NCBI RefSeq assembly: GCF_021228295.1
Contig: NZ_JAJQPD010000005.1
Span: 62,001-126,000, forward strand
Length of the DNA stretch: 64,000 nucleotides
Direction: 5' to 3'
Source: Agromyces humatus
GTDB lineage: Bacteria > Actinomycetota > Actinomycetes > Actinomycetales > Microbacteriaceae
Shown here: positions 56,053 to 63,139 of the stretch, piece after piece
Layout of the letters: every line of letters begins with the position of its first letter
Position numbering within the stretch: position 1 is the stretch's first letter
Translations under genes and position numbers: made by a program
The notes under the pieces: generated by a model
Told to the model about the DNA's origin: nothing
What the model saw: the letters and a program-made list of their open reading frames with translations, nothing else
The model's database searches: none

Positions 56053-57162
56053 ATGAATCGACCGATCGAGACACCCGGCACGACGGTCAGCGCGTTCATC
56101 GGACTCGCCCCGGGCGGCCCGCTCGACATCGAGACGCCGACCACGTTCGACGGATGGGGGACCGACGAGGACGCGCTCTGGGAAGGCATTCACGCCCGCC
56201 CCCTGGGTGACGCCCTGCGGAGCTTCTTCGAGAACGGTGGTGCGACCGCGGTGGCGGTCGCCGTCGAAGACGCGGGAAGCGCCTCGGTTCGCGCCGGCCT
56301 CGCTGCACTCGACGCGGTGGACCTCGTCAACCTGGTGGTGCTGCCGGCGGAGTCCGCCGGCAGCGAGGATGCCCGCGAGATCGTGGCCGAGGCGGCCGCG
56401 TTCTGCGAGCGTCGGCGTGCGATGCTGCTCGTCGATCCTCCGCCCGGGTGGACCGATGTCCCGGCGATCGAGGCGGCGCTCGCCGGAGGCCTCGAGGCCG
56501 CGGTCGGCACCACGAGCCCCAACGCGGCGCTCTACCTGCCGCGGTTGCACCGGTCGGACCCGGCGCAGGCCGCCGCGGGGTTGTTCTCGCCGGCCGGCGC
56601 GGTCGCCGGCGTGATCGCGCGCACCGACGCCGCTGAGGGGGCCTGGGACGCGCCCGCCGGCCTCGACGCCGAGATCCTCGGTGCTGACGGCCTCGAGTTC
56701 GACCTCGACCGGGACGACGCGCACGCCCTCAACAGCGCCGGCGTCAGCACACTGCGAATGTTCCCCGGGCGGCGACGGCCGATCGTGTGGGGCGCCCGCA
56801 CCCTCGCCGGCGCCGACGTCGCCGCAAGCGAGTGGAAGTACGTGCCGGTTCGCCGCACCGCGCTCCTCCTCGAGGAGAGCATCGAACGCGGCCTGCAGTG
56901 GACGCGGTCCGAGCCGAACGACGAACCGCTGTGGCAATCGGTGCGCGAGCTCGTCGGCACCTTCTTGCACGAATTGTTCCGGAAGGGCGCGTTCCAGGGT
57001 CGCACGGATCGCGATGCGTACTTCGTCACGTGCGATCGCGACACGATGACCCAGCACGAGCGGGCGACCGGTGACCTGGTCGTGCGCGTCGGTTTCGCGC
57101 CGATGAAGCCGGCGGAATTCGTCGTGCTGACCATCCGGGCGACGGCGCTGCCCCCGACCTGA
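56053..57162 (+). CDS. Solitary contractile tail-sheath protein, N-terminal linker missing
   Basis: Protein of 369 aa matching phage/eCIS tail-sheath subunits from the conserved TTVSAFIGLAPGGPLD segment to the end. The C-terminal domain is unmistakable: IVWGARTLAG, SEWKYVPVRRTALLLEESIERGLQW, EPNDEPLW, FRKGAFQG, CDRDTMTQ and VRVGFAPMKPAEFVVLTI. Typical sheaths begin with ~20 more residues (SPGVYVEEV-like) that weave into the neighbouring subunit; here the chain starts at the equivalent of PIEGVGT. No tube, baseplate, AAA+ or spike gene lies within at least 6 kb on either side. GAGGAGG lies 8 bases before the ATG. An MFS gene follows after 4 bases. The function is unknown. Confidence 0.88.
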   Translation: MNRPIETPGTTVSAFIGLAPGGPLDIETPTTFDGWGTDEDALWEGIHARPLGDALRSFFENGGATAVAVAVEDAGSASVRAGLAALDAVDLVNLVVLPAESAGSEDAREIVAEAAAFCERRRAMLLVDPPPGWTDVPAIEAALAGGLEAAVGTTSPNAALYLPRLHRSDPAQAAAGLFSPAGAVAGVIARTDAAEGAWDAPAGLDAEILGADGLEFDLDRDDAHALNSAGVSTLRMFPGRRRPIVWGARTLAGADVAASEWKYVPVRRTALLLEESIERGLQWTRSEPNDEPLWQSVRELVGTFLHELFRKGAFQGRTDRDAYFVTCDRDTMTQHERATGDLVVRVGFAPMKPAEFVVLTIRATALPPT

Positions 57163-57166
57163 TCCG

Positions 57167-58570
57167 ATGGCCGACCAGGATGGGGCTGCCGTTCCGCGCA
57201 CGGCGCGCTCCTCACGATCGTCTTGGACGATCGCGGCGCTCTGCAGCGGCACCGCGCTGAGCGCACTGAATTCGGGGATGATCGCCGTCTCGCTCAGCAC
57301 GCTCCGGCGCGAGTTCGCGGTCGACGTGGCCACGGTGACCTGGGTGATCTCGGCGTTCTACCTGACGTCGGCGGTGCTCCAGCCGCTCATGGGTCTTCTC
57401 GCCGACCGTTACGGGCCACGCCGCGTGTTCACGACCGGCATGTGCATCGTCATCCTCGCCGGCCTGCTCGGGCCGTTCAGCCCCTCGCTCGAGTGGCTGT
57501 GCGCGGCGCGCGTGATCCTCGCGGTCGGCACGGCGACGACGTTCCCCTCGGCGGCGGCGATGCTCCGGTCGATCTCGGCGGGTACGGGCGGGAGCGCGCC
57601 GAAGATGATCGGCCGCATCCAGCTCATCGACACGAGCACGGCTGCCATCGGCCCCGTCGTCGGCGGCCTACTCCTCGTGCTCGTCGGCTGGGAGGCCATC
57701 TTCTGGATCAACGTGCCACTCGCCATGATCGCGATCGTCGGCACCTCGATACTCGCCCCGCGCGACGCGCCTCGCGACCATGTGCCGCTGCGATCGACCC
57801 TCGCGGAGTCGGACGTCCCGGGAATCCTCGCCTTCAGCATCACGATCATCGCCCTGCTCATGTTCCTGCTCGAGGTGACCAGTGACCCGAACTGGCTGCT
57901 CCTCGCGGCCGCGATCCTCACTGCGGGGCTGTTCGTGTGGCGCGAGTTGCGCTGTGCGACGCCGTTCATCGACCTGCGCCTGCTCGCGGCGAACGTGCCG
58001 CTCGTCCGCGTGTACGTCACCTTCATCCTCGCGAACCTCGTGCTGTACAGCGCACTCTTCGGCATCCCGCAGTACCTCGAGGATCACGCCGGCTTCAGCA
58101 CCGCGGCCGTCGGCGCGCTGCTCGTGCCGCTCGCCGCGTTCAACATCTTCATGACCCCCGTCGTCGAGCGGCTCATCGATCGTCGGGGCTTGCGCACCGC
58201 GCTCGTGATCGGTTCGGCCGGCCTCGCCGTCGCGACGCTCGGGCTGATCGCGCTCGCTGGATCGACGGCGCCATGGGTGGTGCTGCTGGTCACGGCGGCG
58301 ATCGGAATCCCATACGTCGTCGTGCTCATCGCCATCACCCAGTCGCTCTACGTCGCGGCGCCGCCCGACCGGGTCGGCGAGGCCGCGGGGCTCTTCCAGA
58401 CGGCACGATCGCTCGGATGCATCGGCTCGACCGTCGTCGTCGGCGTCTCGTTCGCGTCGGGCACCGAGCCGGGCGACTGGCTACTGCTCGCCGGCATCAC
58501 GGCCGCGCTCGCCGTGCTCGTGTTCGTGGTCGTGGTGTTCTGGCGCACGCGGGACGTCGCGTTGCGGTGA
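57167..58570 (+). CDS. DHA2-type MFS exporter downstream of the sheath gene
   Basis: Membrane transporter of 467 aa. Helix 1 contains CSGTALSALNSGMIAVSLSTL, followed by the loop motif GLLADRYGPRRVF and the motif-C-like IDTSTAAIGPVVGGLLLVLVGWEAIFWINVP, with about 12-14 helices in total. It starts 4 bases after the sheath stop without a clear ribosome-binding site, so it is likely translated by coupling, and the two genes form a transcription unit. The substrate is unknown, and so is the reason for pairing with a sheath protein. Confidence 0.86.
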   Translation: MADQDGAAVPRTARSSRSSWTIAALCSGTALSALNSGMIAVSLSTLRREFAVDVATVTWVISAFYLTSAVLQPLMGLLADRYGPRRVFTTGMCIVILAGLLGPFSPSLEWLCAARVILAVGTATTFPSAAAMLRSISAGTGGSAPKMIGRIQLIDTSTAAIGPVVGGLLLVLVGWEAIFWINVPLAMIAIVGTSILAPRDAPRDHVPLRSTLAESDVPGILAFSITIIALLMFLLEVTSDPNWLLLAAAILTAGLFVWRELRCATPFIDLRLLAANVPLVRVYVTFILANLVLYSALFGIPQYLEDHAGFSTAAVGALLVPLAAFNIFMTPVVERLIDRRGLRTALVIGSAGLAVATLGLIALAGSTAPWVVLLVTAAIGIPYVVVLIAITQSLYVAAPPDRVGEAAGLFQTARSLGCIGSTVVVGVSFASGTEPGDWLLLAGITAALAVLVFVVVVFWRTRDVALR

Positions 58571-58649
58571 CCCAGTTCGAGACGGACGACAGGTACCCCG
58601 CGGTGGCCTCGCCCGGTGCTGCAACTCGGAGCCCTGACGTCCATCGCGG

Positions 58650-59234
58650 CTATGCCGACCCGCTCCATGGCGCCGGCGAGAGCACCCAGCAGAGCTCCGC
58701 GCCCGATTCGCCCTCGGCCTGCCAGGTGTGCGGCTCACGACCGGGGAAGGTGAGCGCGTCACCGGCATCGAGCCGCACCGAGCGATCGGCGAATCGCACG
58801 GTCACGGCTCCGGAGATCACATGGAGCACTTCGATATCGCAGTTGACGGTGTAGAGGTCATGGCCGCCGTGCGCGCCCGGCTCGAGCGACGAGCGCAGCA
58901 GTTGCACGCGCTCCTCGCCGCGCGGAGACATGAGCAGTTCGGTGACGCCGACGCCGCCGAGGTTGATGTGGGGTGCCTCCGCCGGGGTGATGCGCTGGAT
59001 CTCGGGCTCGGCGAAGAGGGCTCCGACGGGGAGTGAGAGCACTTGGCAGAGCTGCACGAGCGTGGCGACGCTCGGGGAGGTCTCGTCGCGCTCGACCCGG
59101 CTGAGGAAGCCCTTGCTCAGCCCGGTCGATTCGGCGACCTGCGCGAGCGTGAGCCCCTGCGCGATGCGCGTGCTGCGCAGCTTCGCGCCGATGGGGGTGG
59201 CTGCGGCGTCCGCCGACGGATGGATGGGACGCAT
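58650..59234 (-). CDS. XRE-cupin transcriptional regulator
   Basis: Regulator of 194 aa: an N-terminal XRE HTH (IGAKLRSTRIAQGLTLAQVAESTGLSKGFLSRVERDETSPSVATLVQLC, in parts) and a C-terminal cupin ligand domain (GGHDLYTVNCDIEVLHVISGAVTVRFADRSVRLDAGDALTFPGREPHTW, in parts). This design (PuuR/SutR-type) usually senses small amines or amino acids. GGGAGG lies 6 bases before the ATG. It is divergent from the ureohydrolase operon and is its probable regulator. Confidence 0.9.
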   Translation of the reverse strand: MRPIHPSADAAATPIGAKLRSTRIAQGLTLAQVAESTGLSKGFLSRVERDETSPSVATLVQLCQVLSLPVGALFAEPEIQRITPAEAPHINLGGVGVTELLMSPRGEERVQLLRSSLEPGAHGGHDLYTVNCDIEVLHVISGAVTVRFADRSVRLDAGDALTFPGREPHTWQAEGESGAELCWVLSPAPWSGSA

Positions 59235-59247
59235 GGCGGGTCCTCCC

Positions 59248-59277
59248 TTGACGCGCGTGGGCGAGCAGGCATACAGT
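59248..59277 (+). promoter_or_regulatory. Promoter of the ureohydrolase operon
   Basis: TTGACG (59248-59253), an 18-base spacer, then TACAGT (59272-59277). The transcript would start near 59284, giving a leader of ~33 bases. Confidence 0.6.
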
Positions 59278-59295
59278 GACTGCGAGTTGTCTCAA

Positions 59296-59303
59296 CAGTA
59301 CTG
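59296..59303. promoter_or_regulatory. Operator-like palindrome downstream of the operon promoter
   Basis: CAGTACTG, a perfect 8-bp palindrome ~15 bases after the predicted transcript start and 14 bases before the ATG. It is a candidate site for the divergent XRE-cupin regulator. Confidence 0.4.
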
Positions 59304-59316
59304 AAAGTTTCGTAAT

Positions 59317-60309
59317 ATGCAACCTACTCCGAACTCGCCCGATGCTCGCGATGAAGCCGGCCGCCGACGTCCCGACATCCGCGGCCCCGTCGATGCGAGC
59401 GTCGTTCCGCGCTTCGCCGGCATCGCCACGTTCGCCCGGCTCCCACGACTCGACGAGGTCGCGCACGCCGACATCGCGATCGTCGGCGTCCCGTTCGACA
59501 GCGGTGTGAGCTATCGGCCGGGCGCCCGGTTCGGTCCCGCGCATGTCCGCGAGGCATCGCGGCTGCTCCGCCCGTACAACCCCGCGCAGAACGTGTTCCC
59601 CTTCGGCGCGCAGCAGGTGGCCGACGCGGGCGACCTCGTCGCGAACCCGTTCGACATCGCCGAGGCGGTGCGCCAGATAGAGGAGGGTGCCCTCGCGCTC
59701 GGCGAGCAGGCCGACCGGCTCGTCGTCATCGGCGGCGACCACACGATCGCCCTTCCGCTCCTGCGCGCCGTGCACCGCACGCACGGTCCGGTCGCGGTGC
59801 TGCACTTCGACGCGCACCTCGACACGTGGGACACCTACTTCAGCGCGCCGGTCACGCACGGCACGCCGTTCCGCCGGGCGTCCGAAGAGGGTCTCATCGA
59901 CCTCACGGCCAGCGTGCACGTCGGCATCCGCGGCCCGCTCTACGCGAAGAGCGACCTCGACGACGATGAGCGGCTCGGCTTCTCGATCGTCACGAGCGAG
60001 TTCATCGAGGAGCACGGCCTGCCGGCCGCGATCGAGCGAGTACGGGCGCGCATCGGCGACGCGCCGCTGTACATCTCGATCGACATCGACGTGCTCGACC
60101 CGTCGCACGCGCCCGGCACCGGCACCCCCGAGGCCGGCGGGCTCACGAGCCGCGAGTTGCTGCGCATCCTGCGCGCCCTCGCCGACCTGCGCATCGTCGG
60201 CGCCGACATCGTCGAGGTCGCACCCGCCTACGACCACGCGCAGGTCACCGCCGTCGCCGCGAGCCACGTCGCCTACGAGCTCATCAGCGCGATGGCGCCG
60301 CGCGACTGA
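59317..60309 (+). CDS. speB: Agmatinase/ureohydrolase family enzyme
   Basis: Mn-dependent ureohydrolase of 330 aa removing urea from a guanidino compound. All metal motifs are present: [21 protein letters not shown] and [22 protein letters not shown]. The [22 protein letters not shown] block is typical of the agmatinase/guanidinobutyrase branch. The true substrate is open: neighbours are an NCS1 purine/hydantoin-type permease and a cyclase-family hydrolase, not polyamine genes. No Shine-Dalgarno sequence precedes the ATG, although the predicted leader is ~33 bases. Confidence 0.88.
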   Translation: MQPTPNSPDARDEAGRRRPDIRGPVDASVVPRFAGIATFARLPRLDEVAHADIAIVGVPFDSGVSYRPGARFGPAHVREASRLLRPYNPAQNVFPFGAQQVADAGDLVANPFDIAEAVRQIEEGALALGEQADRLVVIGGDHTIALPLLRAVHRTHGPVAVLHFDAHLDTWDTYFSAPVTHGTPFRRASEEGLIDLTASVHVGIRGPLYAKSDLDDDERLGFSIVTSEFIEEHGLPAAIERVRARIGDAPLYISIDIDVLDPSHAPGTGTPEAGGLTSRELLRILRALADLRIVGADIVEVAPAYDHAQVTAVAASHVAYELISAMAPRD

Positions 60310-60381
60310 GCGCCCCGAGCCCGAACCCGCCCACCCGAACCCGCTCACCCGATCCCCCATCCACGGCGAAGGAGCCACGAG

Positions 60382-60795
60382 ATGTCATCACCCGAAATCC
60401 CCTCCCGCGACGAGGTCGAGGCGGCGGCATCCGCCATCGTCGACGCCTTCGCCGCGACCGACCGCGACCGCTACTTCGCGGCGTTCGACCCCGACGCCTC
60501 GTTCGTGTTCCACTCCGAGCCCTCGCGCCTCGACGACCGCGCCGCATATGAGCGGCTCTGGGCCGAATGGGTCGAGGGTGGTTGGCGCGTCGTCTCGTGC
60601 ACGTCGTCCGACCGGCACGTGCAGGCCTACCCCGGCGGTGCCGTCTTCACGCATTCCGTCGACACCACCGTCGAGACTCCCGACGGCGGCGAGTCCTACC
60701 GCGAGCGCGAGACCATCGTGTTCCGCGCCGATGCCGACGCCCTCGTAGCCGTGCACGAACACCTCTCCCCCATGCCCGCCGCCGACGCGGCCTGA
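60382..60795 (+). CDS. NTF2-like (SnoaL/DUF4440-type) protein
   Basis: Small protein of 137 aa with an NTF2-like cone fold: DEVEAAASAIVDAFAATDRDRYFAAFDPDASFVFHSEPSRLDDRAAYERLWAEWVEGG (in parts) and GAVFTHSVDTTVETPDGGESYRERETIVFRADADALVAVHEHLSP. It may be an accessory enzyme or binding protein for an intermediate of the operon. GAAGGAG lies 8 bases before the ATG. It lies 72 bases after the ureohydrolase and 29 before the permease. Confidence 0.83.
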   Translation: MSSPEIPSRDEVEAAASAIVDAFAATDRDRYFAAFDPDASFVFHSEPSRLDDRAAYERLWAEWVEGGWRVVSCTSSDRHVQAYPGGAVFTHSVDTTVETPDGGESYRERETIVFRADADALVAVHEHLSPMPAADAA

Positions 60796-60824
60796 CCGCC
60801 CGCATCCCACCGAGGAGAACAGCA

Positions 60825-62213
60825 ATGTCGCTCTACACCCGCCTCGAACAACGTCTCGAACGCAACTCCGACGACGCCGGACCTGTCGCCGGCGAACTCT
60901 CACTGCTGCGGATCGGCATGATCTGGCTCGCGGCGAACCTCGTGGTCACCACGCTGCTCACCGGCACGCTGTTCGTGCCAGGCGTCGACTACGGACTCGC
61001 CATCCTGCTGATCATCGTCGGCACGCTCGTCGGCGCGCTCGTGCTCGTGTCGATCGGCAACATCGGCACGCGCACGGGCCTGCCGACGATGGCGCTCACC
61101 CGCGGGCCCTTCGGCACCCGCGGCAGCCTCCTGCCGGTCTCGGCGAACGTGATCATCCTCATGGGCTGGAGCTGGGTGCAGGCGATGCTCGCCGGCATCG
61201 CGCTCGACTTCCTCGTCGCCTCCGTCACCGGGGTCTCGATGCCCGTGTTGTGGGCGGTGGTCTGCCAGACGATCGTCGTGATCCTCGCGATCTTCGGCCA
61301 CGAGGGCATCGCGCGCATCGAGCCGTGGCTCGCCGCGGTCATGCTCGCGATCATGGCGGTCATCTTCATCACCGCGTTCACGACGTTCACGCCGGCCGAG
61401 TTCCAGGCGATCCCGGTCGACGAGTCCATCGGCTACACGCCGATCCTCGTGCTCGACGTGGTCATCGCCACCGCGATCTCGTGGACGGTGCTCTCGGCCG
61501 ACTTCAATCGATTCGCGAAGTCGAGCCGGGCCGGCATCATCGGCTCGGGCGTGGGCTACAGCCTCTCGACGATCATCTCGATGTCGCTCGGCGCGACCGC
61601 GATCTCGTACGTCGTGCTCTCGGGCGGCGAGGCGATCCCGTTCGACCCGGTGACGATCGTCGAACCCTTCGGCTGGCCGCTCGCGGTCGTGATCTTCATC
61701 TCGGTGATGGCGACGAACACGATGGTGGTGTACGGCATGGTCACGTCGGTGGTGAACGCGATCCCCGGCACGCGCGTGAAGTTCCTGCCGACCGCGCTGA
61801 TCCTCGGCCTGATCTCGATCATCGGCGCGACCTTCTTCGGGCTGCTGAACCAGTTCACGACGTTCCTGGTGCTCATCGGTGCACTGTTCGCGCCGGTGTT
61901 CGCGATCATGATCGCCGACTACTACATCATCAAGCGCGGCGCGTACACGCCCGAGATCCTGAGCGCGCGGGGCGGCCGCTACTGGTACCTGGCCGGCGTG
62001 AACTGGGCGGCGATCGGGTCGTGGGCCGCCGGCGCGGTCGCGGTCTACGTCTGGACCTACGTGTGGCCGACGCCCATCGGCGCCACGATCCCCGCCTTCG
62101 CGCTCACGTTCGCGCTCTACCTGCTGCTCGCGTGGCGCGAACGATCGAAGCACCTGCAGCTCGAGAGCCGACACCTCACGGATGTCGCAGCGGAGCCCGC
62201 TCCGAATGCGTGA
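60825..62213 (+). CDS. NCS1-family permease (CodB/purine-cytosine type)
   Basis: Transporter of 462 aa with ~12 helices. NCS1 signatures are GLPTMALTRGPFGTRGSLLPVSANVIILMGWSWVQAML (in parts), DVVIATAISWTVLSADFNRFAKS and the later MIADYYIIKRGAY, as in CodB and Mhp1. It imports a nucleobase, hydantoin or related nitrogen-rich heterocycle or a guanidino compound; by context the substrate of this operon. GAGGAGA lies 5-8 bases before the ATG. Its 3' end overlaps the cyclase gene by 8 bases. Confidence 0.88.
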   Translation: MSLYTRLEQRLERNSDDAGPVAGELSLLRIGMIWLAANLVVTTLLTGTLFVPGVDYGLAILLIIVGTLVGALVLVSIGNIGTRTGLPTMALTRGPFGTRGSLLPVSANVIILMGWSWVQAMLAGIALDFLVASVTGVSMPVLWAVVCQTIVVILAIFGHEGIARIEPWLAAVMLAIMAVIFITAFTTFTPAEFQAIPVDESIGYTPILVLDVVIATAISWTVLSADFNRFAKSSRAGIIGSGVGYSLSTIISMSLGATAISYVVLSGGEAIPFDPVTIVEPFGWPLAVVIFISVMATNTMVVYGMVTSVVNAIPGTRVKFLPTALILGLISIIGATFFGLLNQFTTFLVLIGALFAPVFAIMIADYYIIKRGAYTPEILSARGGRYWYLAGVNWAAIGSWAAGAVAVYVWTYVWPTPIGATIPAFALTFALYLLLAWRERSKHLQLESRHLTDVAAEPAPNA

Positions 62214-62844
62214 CCTCAGTCATCCGATCGCCGACGGCATGCAGGTGTACCCGGGCGACCCAGCGGTGCACATCGAATCTGCGCTCGAGTTCGAGCGCGA
62301 CGGCGCGGCAGTGACGCGGCTCGAGCTCGGTTCGCACACCGGCACCCACGTCGACGCGCCCGCGCACACCGTGGCGGGCGGTCGCACGATGCAGCAGGTG
62401 TCACTCGACGAACTCGTCGGCGAGGCCCTCGTGCTGCACGTCGTGGGACTCGGCGACGGAGCTCGCTACGGGCTCGTCGAGCTCGAGGCCGAGGGACCGC
62501 TGCCCGAGCGGGTGCCGCAGATCGTCGTGATCGACACGGGCTGGGCGAAGCACTTCGGCACCTCCCGGGCCTTGCGGCATCCGGCCCTCGAGGCCGAGGC
62601 CGCGCGCGAGCTCATGCGCCGCGGCATGCGAGTGCTCGGCGTCGACACGCTGAGCCCCGACCCGACCGCGGCCGAGGGAACGACGGAGTTCTCGGTGCAC
62701 GCCGTGGTGCTCGGCGGCGACGGCCTCATCGTCGAGAACCTCACCGGCCTCGACGGGCTGCCTGCACGCGCGAGCGTCGGGATCTTCCCGCTGCGGCTCG
62801 GCGACGACGGCGCGCCGGTGCGGGCGGTCGCCTTCGACGACTGA
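62206..62844 (+). CDS. Cyclase-family metal hydrolase (KynB-like)
   Basis: Metal-dependent hydrolase of 212 aa in the cyclase/kynurenine-formamidase family. The signature SHTGTHVDAPAH matches HxGTHxDxPxH with its metal ligands; the opening MRDLSHPIADGMQVYPGDPAV and the late GVDTLSPDPTAAEGTTEFSVH fit too. It probably hydrolyses an amide or ring in the operon's pathway. The ATG at 62206 (GGAG 10 bases upstream) is chosen; an in-frame ATG at 62182 would add 8 residues. Confidence 0.87.
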   Translation: MRDLSHPIADGMQVYPGDPAVHIESALEFERDGAAVTRLELGSHTGTHVDAPAHTVAGGRTMQQVSLDELVGEALVLHVVGLGDGARYGLVELEAEGPLPERVPQIVVIDTGWAKHFGTSRALRHPALEAEAARELMRRGMRVLGVDTLSPDPTAAEGTTEFSVHAVVLGGDGLIVENLTGLDGLPARASVGIFPLRLGDDGAPVRAVAFDD

Positions 62845-62914
62845 TGATTCACAGCGACCGGCACTAGGGTTGCGGCACAGGGCCGCCCAGGCTCTCGATC
62901 AGAGGACGTCACCC

Positions 62915-63052
62915 GTGTCAGACAAGTCACCGAAGAAGTCGTCCAGCAAGACCGCAGCCTCGAAGACGCTCAAGGAGAAGCGAGCCGACAAGAAGGCGAA
63001 GGTCGCGGGCCGCGTCGGCAACGACGTGAGCGACGCCACGCACCGCAAGTAG
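62915..63052 (+). CDS. 45-residue Lys-rich basic protein
   Basis: Very small, strongly basic protein starting at GTG with GAGGA 9 bases upstream. Sequence begins MSDKSPKKSSSKTAASKTLKEKRADKKAKVAG and ends NDVSDATHRK; about one residue in four is lysine. Actinobacteria encode similar short Lys/Ser/Ala-rich proteins of unknown role, some suspected of nucleic-acid binding. A strong terminator follows. Confidence 0.65.
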   Translation: MSDKSPKKSSSKTAASKTLKEKRADKKAKVAGRVGNDVSDATHRK

Positions 63053-63081
63053 CAGGCGCCCTGCGCACTGCTGCGCAGGCT

Positions 63082-63121
63082 CGAACGGATGCCGCGAGCT
63101 GTCGCTCGCGGCATCCGTTCG
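63082..63121. terminator. Bidirectional terminator hairpin
   Basis: Perfect 18-bp arms (CGAACGGATGCCGCGAGC and its complement) around a 4-base loop TGTC, between convergent genes. It is the largest hairpin in the window. Confidence 0.85.
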
Positions 63122-63139
63122 CGTTTCGCCCGGCGGCGA

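Noticed and set aside
54403..57333. Minus-strand frame of ~970 codons running from the histidine phosphatase back through the EI24 and sheath genes
   Set aside because: Only the segment from the ATG at 55053 is a real protein; the rest is antisense to well-supported plus-strand genes.
56053..58570. Prophage or complete contractile injection system
   Set aside because: No tube, baseplate, portal, integrase or AAA+ gene is found nearby; only a sheath gene is present.
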